Shown here piece after piece: positions 24,474 to 32,055 of a stretch of DNA of 64,000 bases (within the stretch, counting starts at the first letter, position 1; each line of letters opens with the position of its first letter). Source of the DNA: DASTBU01 sp035711845 (lineage in GTDB: Bacteria > Acidobacteriota > Vicinamibacteria > Vicinamibacterales > 2-12-FULL-66-21); the NCBI GenBank assembly GCA_035711845.1, contig DASTBU010000091.1, forward strand, positions 1 through 64,000. Reading direction: 5' to 3'. A model generated the notes under the pieces. The model saw only the letters and a program-made list of their open reading frames with translations. It searched no databases and was not told where the DNA came from. A program made the position numbers and the translations under genes.

Positions 24474-25164
24474 GTGGAGCGTGATGACTTCTGGTTTCGC
24501 GGCTTTCGTTCAACCCCTACTCGCTCAGCGAGGCGAGCAGGTCGCGCAGCGTGCGGACCCTCGACTGCGGCTGCAGCACCGGCAACAACCTCGGGCTGCT
24601 CCGCCCGGTACGGCCGTGCGGCCGGCATCGACATCACCTGGAGCGGACTCGCATACGCGCGAGACCGCGGAGAGCGCCAGGTGGCGCGCGCAGCGGCCGC
24701 ATGTCTCCGTTTCGATCAGCGGAGTTCGATCTGGTCACCTCGTTCGACGTGCTGTATGGGCTCGACGAGGAGAACCGAGCGAGCCGCGCTCGACGAAATG
24801 TTCCGCGTGCTGCGGCCCGGCGGTCACCTGATCGTCATCGTCGCGGCGCTCACGGCGCTGGTCGGCAATCATTCGGTCCTCGACCGACGAGGTCCGCCGG
24901 CACGACCGGCAGGATCTGCTCCAGCGTCTGAGCCGTGCCGGTTTCACGGTGCCGCGGATCACGTACACGAACGTCGCCGTCCTGCCCTCGTCGCAGGCGT
25001 CCAGCCTCACGCAGAGGCTTATCGGACTCAGGGCGCCGGATCGTGAGATCAGCATCCCGCCTGCCCCATCCACGCGCTTGGTGTCCGGGGTATTGGCCGC
25101 CGAAGCCGCCGCCTTGCGCGTCCTGAACCTGCCGCTTGACGGTTCGCTCCGTGTCCTGGCGTAG
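24474..25164 (+). pseudogene. decayed SAM-dependent methyltransferase
   Basis: Pieces of one class I methyltransferase lie in order but hop among all three plus-strand frames. They begin with ERDDFWFRGFR, then RTLDCGCSTGNNLGLL (motif I, frame 2), RYGRAAGIDITWSGLAYARDRGE (frame 0), FRSAEFDLVTSFDVLYGLDEEN (frame 2), ERAALDEMFRVLRPGGHLIVIVAALTALVGNHSVL (frame 0; in parts), and RITYTNVAVLPSSQ to APDREISIPPAP, AAEAAALRVLNLPL (frame 1). At least four frameshifts are needed, so no full protein can be made unless the assembly is faulty here. The relic sits between pal and a REP-like array. The ancestral enzyme probably methylated a small molecule or lipid. Confidence 0.85.
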
Positions 25165-25233
25165 ACGCTCGCTCCGGTGGGAGTATAGCCTGTATCCGTT
25201 TACGGCACAGGTATTTGAAGAAGTGTGCGTGGT

Positions 25234-25317
25234 GGGGGACAGGCTCCTTAAGGTGCCTGTCCCCCTAGGGTGCCTGTCCCCTTAGAGTGCCTGTCCCTTT
25301 AGGGTGCCAGTCCCCCT
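25234..25317. repeat. REP-like 17-bp array, copy 1
   Basis: An inverted cap GGGGGACAGGCTCCTTA is followed by four units of about 17 bases in the opposite sense (AAGGTGCCTGTCCCCCTA, GGGTGCCTGTCCCCTTA, GAGTGCCTGTCCCTTTA, GGGTGCCAGTCCCCC). The cap and first unit form a near-perfect palindrome around TTAA. The same element, in the opposite orientation, is at 36587-36670 and 51959-52076. It lies in the gap between the methyltransferase relic and larE. Confidence 0.9.
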
Positions 25318-25387
25318 GTTCCTCAAGCGCGGGCGGTGGCGGCTGACTGCCGTTGAGATCGATCGTCGAGAGCGGCGGGGATGTCTA

Positions 25388-26260
25388 TCAGACGGGTTTC
25401 AGCCGGAGCGCTTCGTTGAGGCTTCCGAGGCGATAGCCTCGGAGGTCCAGGGTGACGTAGCGATAGCCGATCGCCCGGAGCTCGCGATCGATGCGTTCCG
25501 CAATGTCCGGCTCCAGGGCACGGGCCATTTCCTCGCGTCCGATTTCGAGCCGTGCGAGGGTGTCGTGGTGCCGCACGCGACACACGCGGAACCCGAGATC
25601 GCGCAGCACCTGCTCGGCGCGCTCGATCATCCGGAGCTTCTCGTCGGTCACCTCGGAGAAATACGGAATCCGGGACGACAGGCACGCCGAGGCGGGCTCG
25701 TCCCACGTGGGCAGACCCGCGGTCCGCGACAGCCGCCGGATGTCGGTTTTGGTGAGGCCCACGTCGTCGAGGAGGCTCCGAACGCCGAACTCGCGCGCCG
25801 CTCGACGCCCCGGACGGTAGTCGCCCCGGTCGTCGGCATTGCTCCCGTCGCTGATGGCGTCGATCCCGCGGTGCCGGGCCATGAGCGTGAGCTGGCCGTA
25901 CAGCTCCTGCTTGCAGAAATAGCAGCGGTCAGCTCCGTTGGCGCGGTACTCGGGACGCGACATCTCGTCGGTCCGGATGATCTCGTGATTGAGCCGGAAA
26001 TCCCGGGCGATGCGGATGGCCAGTTCGCGATGGCGTTCAGGATAGCTCGGGCTGTTGGCGGTGACGCACAAGGCGCGGTCGCCCAGCACCTGCGTCGCCG
26101 CCCAGGCGAGATAGGCGCTGTCGACGCCACCGCTGTAGGCGACAATCAGTGCCGGTAGACCCTCGAGCAACCGGGTGAGCGCGGTGGCTTTCTCGTGCAC
26201 GGTGTTGCCGGCGGCGAACGTCGGCCCGATCCGGCCCGCCGCCGACGGGGCATCGTTCAC
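25388..26260 (-). CDS. larE: ATP-dependent sacrificial sulfur transferase LarE
   Basis: A 290-residue PP-loop protein of the LarE family. LarE gives sulfur to the pyridinium dithiocarboxylate cofactor that holds nickel in lactate racemase and related LarA enzymes. The PP-loop is VAYSGGVDSAYLAWAA. Family marks are CVTANSPSYPERH, RCYFCKQELYGQL (CxxC), SDGSNADDRGDYRPGRRAA (in parts) and ACLSSRIPY, which carries the sulfur-donor cysteine region. It starts inside the end of the LysW-like gene (ATGA overlap). No larA, larB or larC is in the window, so its real sulfur acceptor may be different. Confidence 0.9.
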   Translation of the reverse strand: MNDAPSAAGRIGPTFAAGNTVHEKATALTRLLEGLPALIVAYSGGVDSAYLAWAATQVLGDRALCVTANSPSYPERHRELAIRIARDFRLNHEIIRTDEMSRPEYRANGADRCYFCKQELYGQLTLMARHRGIDAISDGSNADDRGDYRPGRRAAREFGVRSLLDDVGLTKTDIRRLSRTAGLPTWDEPASACLSSRIPYFSEVTDEKLRMIERAEQVLRDLGFRVCRVRHHDTLARLEIGREEMARALEPDIAERIDRELRAIGYRYVTLDLRGYRLGSLNEALRLKPV

Positions 26261-26514
26261 TCTTCCCAGTCCTCCCCGTCCGATTCGGTATCGTCCGAAT
26301 CGTCCAGTTCATCTTCTTCGTCGAAGTCCTCGTCCTCCTCGTCGCGATCGTCGTCGTCCTCGTCGTCGTCGTCGTCAGCCGGTTCGAGCTCCACTGGAGC
26401 CGTGCTGGTCACTTCGAGGTTGGAGCCGCACTCGGGGCAGCTGATTAGATCGCCCTTGTCAACGTCGAATTCGTCGACTTCTATATCGGCATCACATTCC
26501 GGACAGGTGGCCAT
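26257..26514 (-). CDS. LysW-like amino-group carrier protein with expanded acidic linker
   Basis: An 85-residue acidic protein, started at the ATG at 26514. The N-terminus is a zinc ribbon (MATCPECDADIEV, then LISCPECGSNLEV), and the C-terminus is GEDWEE. This layout (two CPxC knuckles, LEV, PxxLEPA, then a terminal EDW.E) matches LysW, which holds aminoadipate or glutamate on its last Glu during lysine or arginine synthesis. Between ribbon and tail is a run of about 35 mostly Asp/Glu residues that canonical ~54-residue LysW lacks. The overlap with larE suggests a paired function. No lysX/Z/Y/J is here. It could also be a plain zinc-ribbon protein. Confidence 0.8.
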   Translation of the reverse strand: MATCPECDADIEVDEFDVDKGDLISCPECGSNLEVTSTAPVELEPADDDDDEDDDDRDEEDEDFDEEDELDDSDDTESDGEDWEE

Positions 26515-26707
26515 ACATGCTCCTCGAACTCCTCGAACATTCCGACGCTCGACCCCGGCTCCCGACGGGGCGTTGCGGCGCGACACGCTTATCGCGCCGC
26601 GATGCTGACTCGCGCGCGAGACGGACAAGACTTCGAATTATAGCGAGAACCTGATAAATTCTGCAACGAGCCTAACGCGTCGACTCGCTGGATCCGATAC
26701 CTCACAC

Positions 26708-27430
26708 GTGACGGCTACACCTGTGGCCACCATCAAGACCATCATCGTGGCGGACGACACCGCGTTCGTGCGCGACAGGTTCGCCACCGCCCTTCTGGGG
26801 GCGGGTCATACCGCCCTGACCGTCAAGAGCGCCGCCGAGCTGCTCGCCCGCGTACGGTCCGATTGCGATCGCATCGACCTCATCGTACTGGATCTCCGGC
26901 TGCCGCACGCCGGGGGTGTGGACCTGGTCCGTTCGATTCGCAAGCTCGACGAAGGGCGGCTGCCGATCCTGGTGTTCAGCGGCACGATCTCGACGGCCGA
27001 CGAGGTGCGGGAGCTCGCCGCGCTCGGCGTCTCGGGCTATGTCAACGAATACAGCGCCGTGCAGCACATCCTGCCGTCGCTCGCGCCGCACCTCTTCCCG
27101 GCCAACTTCAATCGCCGTGGAAGCCCGCGCGTCGTGCTCGGCATCCCTGTCGCCTACCGGTTCGGCAATACGATTGCGGCGGCGCTGACGCTCAACCTGA
27201 GCAAGGGCGGACTGGCGATCAGGACCATGAGCCCGCTGCAGGGCGGCGCCAAGGTGCGCGTGCGCTTCCGGCTACCCGGGTCGAAGCGCGACATCGAAGC
27301 CGAATCGCGAATCGCCTGGAGCGACCGCCGTGTCGGAATGGGCGTGCAGTTCGAGAAGGTGGAACCGGGAGATCAGGCGGCCGTCGACGAATTCGTCGAT
27401 CAGCACTTCTTCAGCAACAGAAAGGCCTGA
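26708..27430 (+). CDS. response-regulator receiver plus PilZ domain protein
   Basis: A 240-residue protein starting at GTG. Residues ~10-125 are a receiver domain: IIVADDTAFVRDRF (acidic pair), phospho-acceptor in LIVLDLRLPHAGG, and the switch Ser/Thr in ILVFSGTIS. The usual catalytic lysine after beta-5 is missing (GYVNEYSAV). Residues ~135-235 are a PilZ domain with the c-di-GMP motifs RRGSPR and NLSKGGL, ending VGMGVQFEKVE. It probably passes a phospho or other signal to a c-di-GMP-dependent output such as motility or envelope functions. It has no cognate kinase here and is convergent with zntA. Confidence 0.88.
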   Translation: MTATPVATIKTIIVADDTAFVRDRFATALLGAGHTALTVKSAAELLARVRSDCDRIDLIVLDLRLPHAGGVDLVRSIRKLDEGRLPILVFSGTISTADEVRELAALGVSGYVNEYSAVQHILPSLAPHLFPANFNRRGSPRVVLGIPVAYRFGNTIAAALTLNLSKGGLAIRTMSPLQGGAKVRVRFRLPGSKRDIEAESRIAWSDRRVGMGVQFEKVEPGDQAAVDEFVDQHFFSNRKA

Positions 27431-27452
27431 AATCGGCGCCATTGCTGGAATT

Positions 27453-27506
27453 CCAGAATTGCCGGACCTGCTCCCTGCACGCGCCCTGGCAGTCCTGGCA
27501 TTCTGG
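27453..27506. terminator. long imperfect hairpin between the convergent PilZ and zntA genes
   Basis: CCAGAAT (27453-27459) pairs with ATTCTGG (27500-27506). Inside this, GCC/GGC and GGAC-CTG/CAG-TCC continue the stem with small bulges. A perfect 12-base palindrome CTGGAATTCCAG overlaps its left arm. The position between two gene ends suits a two-way terminator, but no T-tract follows on either strand. Confidence 0.45.
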
Positions 27507-27518
27507 GAAGCCTGGTCA

Positions 27519-29645
27519 TCACTCCCTGAGCAACCTGAGCGCGTTCGCGATGACGATGAGCGACGCGCCCATGTCGGCGACCACCGCCATCCAGAGCGTT
27601 GCCGCACCCGCGACCGCGAGGACGAGAAAGGCTGCCTTCAGCGCCAGCGAGAAGCCGATGTTCGTCCGGATATTACGCGCGGTGGCGCGGCTGAGGCGGA
27701 TCGCATAGGGGATCTTGGGCAGCTCATCGGCCATCAAGGCGATGTCGGCGGTCTCGAGCGCGGCATCGGTCCCCGCAACGCCCATGGCGATTCCAACGTC
27801 TGCCGTCGCGAGGGCGGGCGCGTCGTTGACACCGTCTCCCACCATGGCCAGCGCGCCGTACCGGCTTCGCAGCTCCTTGACGGCGGCGAGCTTCTGTTCT
27901 GGCAGCAGGTCCGCGCGAAAATCGTCGAGACCGATCGTGCTCGCGAGCGATTGCGCGGCTCCCCGGTGGTCCCCGGTCAGCATCACCACGTGGTCGATGC
28001 CGTGATCTCGCAGCATCAGCACCGTGTCCCGGGCCGCCGCGCGGGTCTCGTCAGCCACGGCGATCAGCCCGACGGGCGCACCGTTCACTCCCACCATCAC
28101 GACACTGCGTCCCTGCGCGTCGAGTGCGGTCATCGCCGGATGCGCCTCTTCCACGCACATGCCGCGTTCCTCGAAGAGCCGGTGGCTGCCGACCAGGACG
28201 GATGCGCCGCGCACCTGCCCCTCCGCGCCGAGACCAGGTAGTGCCTGAAAGGCGCGGACCGGCTGCAGATCGATGCTGGCCGAGGCGGCGCGCTTCACGA
28301 TCGCGTGGCCGATCGGATGTTCCGAGCGACTCTCGAGCGACGCGGCGAGCGCCAACACCTGTTCGGAGGGCGTGCCGTTCAGCGACACGACATCGGTGAC
28401 GTGCAGCCGTCCGCTCGTCAGGGTGCCGGTCTTGTCGAACGCGACGCAACGCACCGACGCGAGCTGCTCCAGGCGCGCCCCACCCTTGATCAGCACGCCC
28501 TTGCGCGCGGCGGCAGCAAGCGCCGACACGATCGACACCGGCGTGGAGATCACCAGGGCACACGGACAGGAGATCACCAGCAACACGAGCGAGCGATAGA
28601 TCCAGGTGCCCCACTCCGCGCCAGCAACCAGGGGAGGACCGATCGCGAGCACCACGGCCAGCACGAGCACCGCGGGTGTGTATATACGGGCAAAACGGTC
28701 CACGAACAGCTGGCTTGGCGCCCGCTGCGCCTGGGCAGCCTCCACGAGATGGATGATTCGGGCGAGCGTCGAGTCGCGGCGAAGACGCGTGATCTCCACC
28801 TCGAGCGCGCCGCGCCCGTTGATGGTCCCGGCAAACACGTCCGAGCCGGCCGTTTTCTCGGCTGGAAGCGACTCGCCGGTCACAGGCGCCTGGTTGACGT
28901 GACTCGCCCCTGCTACCACCTTGCCATCAAGTGCGATCTTCTCGCCCGGACGGACCACCATGATGTCGCCCACTCGTACGTCGTCCACTGATACCCGCAC
29001 GTCCGCGCCGTTGCGATGGACGAGCGCTTCGGCCGGGGCCAGATCCATGAGCGACCGGATCGCCCCCCGCGCGCGCTCCATTGCACGGGACTCCAGCAAC
29101 TGGGCCAGCGCGAAGAGGAAGATCACCGAGGCCGCTTCCGACCACTCGCCGAGCGCCATAGCGCCGGCCACGGCAACCATCATCAGCACGTAGATGTCGA
29201 GCACACGCGCCGAGAGGGACATCAGCGCCCGCCGGGCGGTGTAAGTCCCCCCCAGCCCAATCGCAGCTACGTACGGCAGCCACAGCGCCACGCCGTCGAA
29301 GCCGGCAAGCTGCATCAGCAGGCCGGTTGCGAGGGCAGCGCCCGAAAGCGCAACCAGCCGTTCGCGCCACCCCGAGCCGGCCGCCGGCCGTGGCGCCTCA
29401 TGCTCGAGCCATGCCCGCATGCCGGTCTGCGCGACCGCTTCCGCGATGCCGGCCGTCGTCAGCTTCGCGGCGTCATACGTAATGCGGAGCCGCTGGCTGA
29501 CCACGTCAGCGTCGAGCGCCTCGAGACCTGCAAGCTTCTTGAGGCGACGTTCGAGGATCGCCACTTCTTCGTGGCAGTCCATTCCCTCGACCTTGAAAAC
29601 GGATTCCGCGTGCAGCTCGCACACGGGGCAGGCGGCCGTACTCAT
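27519..29645 (-). CDS. zntA: heavy-metal (Zn/Cd/Pb) exporting P1B-type ATPase
   Basis: A 708-residue pump. The start is the ATG at 29645, inside the arsR stop. The N-terminus has ACPVCELHAE, then an HMA domain with GMDCHEEVAILE, in which the second cysteine of the usual GMxCxxC is Glu, a form seen in Zn/Cd pumps. The core is complete: TGES-type motif PVTGESLPAEK, CPC in SCPCALVIS, phosphorylation site DKTGTLTSG, SEHPIGHAI, and MVGDGVNDAPALATADVGIAM (in parts). GTDAALETADIALM is typical of the ZntA subgroup. The arsR-type regulator overlaps it, supporting metal-controlled export of Zn/Cd/Pb from the cytoplasm. Confidence 0.94.
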   Translation of the reverse strand: MSTAACPVCELHAESVFKVEGMDCHEEVAILERRLKKLAGLEALDADVVSQRLRITYDAAKLTTAGIAEAVAQTGMRAWLEHEAPRPAAGSGWRERLVALSGAALATGLLMQLAGFDGVALWLPYVAAIGLGGTYTARRALMSLSARVLDIYVLMMVAVAGAMALGEWSEAASVIFLFALAQLLESRAMERARGAIRSLMDLAPAEALVHRNGADVRVSVDDVRVGDIMVVRPGEKIALDGKVVAGASHVNQAPVTGESLPAEKTAGSDVFAGTINGRGALEVEITRLRRDSTLARIIHLVEAAQAQRAPSQLFVDRFARIYTPAVLVLAVVLAIGPPLVAGAEWGTWIYRSLVLLVISCPCALVISTPVSIVSALAAAARKGVLIKGGARLEQLASVRCVAFDKTGTLTSGRLHVTDVVSLNGTPSEQVLALAASLESRSEHPIGHAIVKRAASASIDLQPVRAFQALPGLGAEGQVRGASVLVGSHRLFEERGMCVEEAHPAMTALDAQGRSVVMVGVNGAPVGLIAVADETRAAARDTVLMLRDHGIDHVVMLTGDHRGAAQSLASTIGLDDFRADLLPEQKLAAVKELRSRYGALAMVGDGVNDAPALATADVGIAMGVAGTDAALETADIALMADELPKIPYAIRLSRATARNIRTNIGFSLALKAAFLVLAVAGAATLWMAVVADMGASLIVIANALRLLRE

Positions 29646-30043
29646 GACTGTTCCTCGACGTGGCTGAGGGCCTGACGCAGCAGTTCGATGATGTGGTGAT
29701 CGTCGAGCGAGTAGTAAACGAGCCTGCCCGCCCGGCGTGGTCGCACGAGCCGCATGCCACGAAGCAGCCGGAGCTGATGGGAAACGGCCGACTCGCTGAT
29801 CTCGACCAGACCGGCGATGTCGCAGACGCACAATTCGCCGCCGCTGAGGGCGTCCAGGATGCGGACCCGCGTCGGGTCGCCCAGAACGCGGAACGTCGCG
29901 GCGAGGCCCTCCACGGTTCGCGCGGGCATCAGCTCACTGCGGCGGGCCGCCACCGCACCCTCATCGAGGTGGGTGGGCGCGTCGCACTGTTCGGCCGATA
30001 CAGGAGTTCTTCTCGCGTGGGGCAGTGTCAGGGTGTCGGACAT
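29642..30043 (-). CDS. ArsR/SmtB family metal-sensing repressor
   Basis: A winged-helix repressor of 133 residues from the ATG at 30043 (MSDTLTLPHARR). An earlier ATG at 30067 would lie inside the operator and near the predicted transcription start. The DNA-binding helix region is SESAVSHQLRLLRGMRLVRPRR. Two metal sites are readable. One is the alpha-3 ELCVCD motif. The other is the alpha-5 zinc site with exact SmtB/CzrA spacing: D-x-H, eleven residues on H, three on E, in DDHHIIELLRQALSHVEE. It should release DNA when Zn or Cd binds and so induce zntA, whose start overlaps its stop. Confidence 0.93.
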   Translation of the reverse strand: MSDTLTLPHARRTPVSAEQCDAPTHLDEGAVAARRSELMPARTVEGLAATFRVLGDPTRVRILDALSGGELCVCDIAGLVEISESAVSHQLRLLRGMRLVRPRRAGRLVYYSLDDHHIIELLRQALSHVEEQS

Positions 30044-30048
30044 CTGAA

Positions 30049-30098
30049 CATATGAACAATAGCTCATATATTGTACTGGCCCTGCCGCGACCGTGCAA
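30049..30098 (-). promoter_or_regulatory. arsR-zntA promoter with overlapping ArsR-type operator
   Basis: On the minus strand a -35 TTGCAC (30093-30098), a 17-base spacer and a -10 TACAAT (30070-30075) form a good promoter. The interrupted palindrome ATATGA-N8-TCATAT (30050-30069), with wider symmetry, covers the predicted start of transcription just downstream of the -10. This is the classic ArsR/SmtB operator layout. Binding there would block the polymerase until metal releases the repressor. Confidence 0.82.
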
Positions 30099-30110
30099 TC
30101 CGGCCCAGCC

Positions 30111-30140
30111 TTGACACGTTTTTCCCGGTCTGACTACTAT
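30111..30140 (+). promoter_or_regulatory. sigma-70 promoter for the ABC/dacB operon
   Basis: Consensus -35 TTGACA (30111-30116), an 18-base spacer, and -10 TACTAT (30135-30140) point toward the ABC transporter genes. The leader to the first start codon would be about 125 bases. It is divergent from the arsR promoter, with 12 bases between the two -35 boxes. The ArsR operator is about 40 bases away, so cross-regulation is possible but not shown. Confidence 0.75.
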
Positions 30141-30271
30141 GCCGGATCGGTCCCTAATCGACTTCGCTTCCTTCACCCTAGCCGACTCACCTCGAAAACG
30201 GGCCAAAGCCCCCTCACGCGGTGTCGGCTGCCAGGGCCAGTCCCGGGGGACCAGCTCCACTGGAGAGTTCT

Positions 30272-31270
30272 GTGATCGAAGTTCAACACATCACCAAGCG
30301 ATACGGACGCGTCACCGCCGTCGACGACGTCAGCTTTCGCGTCGAGCGGGGAGAGATCCTCGGGTTTCTCGGACCGAACGGCGCTGGCAAGACCACGACC
30401 ATGCGGATCCTCACCGGATACATCCCCCCCACAGACGGTCGGGCCGTCGTTGCAGGGTTCGATGTGTTCACGAATCCCATCGAAGCGAAACGGCGGACGG
30501 GATACCTGCCCGAAACCCCCCCGCTCTATCCCGATATGACGGTCCGCGAGTACATGGATTTCGTCGCTCGCATCAAGGGTGTACCCTCGGCGGAACGCCG
30601 GCAGCGCGTCGCTGCGGTCATGGAGCGTACGCGCGTGGCCGACATGGCGGGGCGGCACTGCGCCAAGCTCTCGAAAGGCTACCGGCAGCGGGTCGGGCTC
30701 GCGCAGGCGCTCGTCCACAATCCCGAGGTGCTGATCCTCGACGAACCGACCGCGGGGCTGGATCCGAAGCAGATCATCGAAACCCGGGAGCTGATTCGCA
30801 GCCTGGCTGGCGACCACACGATCGTGTTGAGCACGCACATCCTGCCCGAGGTCGCGCAGACATGTCAGCGCGTCGTGATCATCAACAAGGGACGTGTGGT
30901 TGCCGTTGATACCCCGGAGAACCTGACAGCCCGGCTCAAGGGAGCGGAAACGATGTACGTGCAGGTCGACGCGGCGGGCGTGGACGCGGGTGCGGCGCTG
31001 GCCGCGGTGCCCGGCGTCACACGCGTGGTGCCCGCGGACGGGCGGACCGGGCCCGGTGGCTTCGAGGTCGAAAGCGCCCGGGGGACGGACGTGAGAAGGG
31101 AGCTCGCGCGGACGATCGTCCAGCACGGATGGGGTCTGCTGGAACTGCGTCCGATGCGCATGAGCCTCGAGGAGATCTTCCTGCAGGTGACGACCGACGA
31201 GAAGACCGCGGAGGCCCAGTCGGAGCCCGCCAACGATCAGCCGAGCACCGTGGGAGGAGCCGCCCAATGA
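30272..31270 (+). CDS. ABC transporter ATP-binding protein (GldA/NatA-like)
   Basis: A 332-residue ATPase. I start it at the GTG at 30272 (VIEVQHITKRYGRVTAVDDVSF), with TGGAGAG just upstream; an in-frame ATG 17 codons earlier is less likely. It has Walker A GPNGAGKTTT, Q-loop-region YLPETPPLYPDMTVREYM, signature LSKGYRQRVGLAQALV, Walker B VLILDEPTAGLDP and the H-loop STHILPE. A C-terminal domain of about 100 residues follows (MYVQVDAAGVDAGAALAAVPGV). It overlaps the permease gene by ATGA. With the GldF- and GldG-like proteins it forms the Gld-type export complex known from gliding bacteria and widespread beyond them. Confidence 0.93.
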   Translation: MIEVQHITKRYGRVTAVDDVSFRVERGEILGFLGPNGAGKTTTMRILTGYIPPTDGRAVVAGFDVFTNPIEAKRRTGYLPETPPLYPDMTVREYMDFVARIKGVPSAERRQRVAAVMERTRVADMAGRHCAKLSKGYRQRVGLAQALVHNPEVLILDEPTAGLDPKQIIETRELIRSLAGDHTIVLSTHILPEVAQTCQRVVIINKGRVVAVDTPENLTARLKGAETMYVQVDAAGVDAGAALAAVPGVTRVVPADGRTGPGGFEVESARGTDVRRELARTIVQHGWGLLELRPMRMSLEEIFLQVTTDEKTAEAQSEPANDQPSTVGGAAQ

Positions 31271-32037
31271 CGAGCGTGCGGAACGTACTCGCTATCGCCG
31301 GCAAGGAGCTGCGATCGTACTTCGCGTCGCCGATCGCCTACGTGATCATCGGCCTGTTCGCACTCCTGTTCGGCTGGTTCTTCTATGCCTTCCTCAACTT
31401 CTTCGTGGAGGAGAGTCAGCGCGCCATGATGGGCGGGGGCACGGTGAACGTCAACGAGCGCATGATCCGCGGCGTGCTGCAGAATGCTGCGGTCATCATC
31501 CTGTTCGTCATGCCCATGATCACGATGCGGACGTATTCGGAAGAAAAACGGTCCGGCACGATCGAACTGCTGCTGACCTCGCCCCTGACCGACGTGCAGA
31601 TCATCCTGGGCAAGTTTCTCGGCGCCATGGCGCTCTTCGCGACGATGCTGCTCGTGACCTCGATCGACATCGCGATTCTGTTCCGGCTGGGCAACCCCGA
31701 GTGGAAACCCGTTCTCGCCGGTTATCTGGGCCTGCTCCTGATGGGCGGCTGCTTCATAGCGATCGGCTTGCTCATCTCGAGTCTGACGAAGAATCAGATC
31801 GTCGCCGGGTTCATGACCTTCGCCGTGTTCCTCATGCTGTGGGTCATAAACTGGATGGGAGAGTCATCCGGTCCCACGACGCGGGCGATCCTGTCGTTTC
31901 TGTCGATCACCGATCATCTCGACGATTTCACGCGCGGGATCATCGACACCAAGCACATCGTGTACTACCTGAGTTTCATCACCTTCGGCCTGTTCCTGAC
32001 CGCCAAGTCCGTGGACTCCGAACGCTGGCGCGGTTAG
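31267..32037 (+). CDS. ABC transporter permease (GldF-like)
   Basis: A 256-residue ABC-2 type membrane protein with six hydrophobic helices, starting at an ATG that overlaps the ATPase stop. The N-terminus is typical (VLAIAGKELRSYFASPIAYVIIGLFALLFGWFFYAF, in parts). The conserved coupling loop MRTYSEEKRSGTIELLLTSP is near residue 90, and LTDVQIILGKFLGA follows. The C-terminus DHLDDFTRGIIDTKHIVYYLSF matches GldF-type permeases. It pairs with the upstream ATPase and the downstream GldG-like protein. Confidence 0.9.
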   Translation: MTSVRNVLAIAGKELRSYFASPIAYVIIGLFALLFGWFFYAFLNFFVEESQRAMMGGGTVNVNERMIRGVLQNAAVIILFVMPMITMRTYSEEKRSGTIELLLTSPLTDVQIILGKFLGAMALFATMLLVTSIDIAILFRLGNPEWKPVLAGYLGLLLMGGCFIAIGLLISSLTKNQIVAGFMTFAVFLMLWVINWMGESSGPTTRAILSFLSITDHLDDFTRGIIDTKHIVYYLSFITFGLFLTAKSVDSERWRG

Positions 32038-32055
32038 CTCATCTGCGAAAAACGT

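Noticed and set aside
26195..26608. Plus-strand Ser-rich frame opposite the acidic LysW-like gene
   Set aside because: The poly-Ser run is just the complement of the GAC/GAG codons of the acidic linker.
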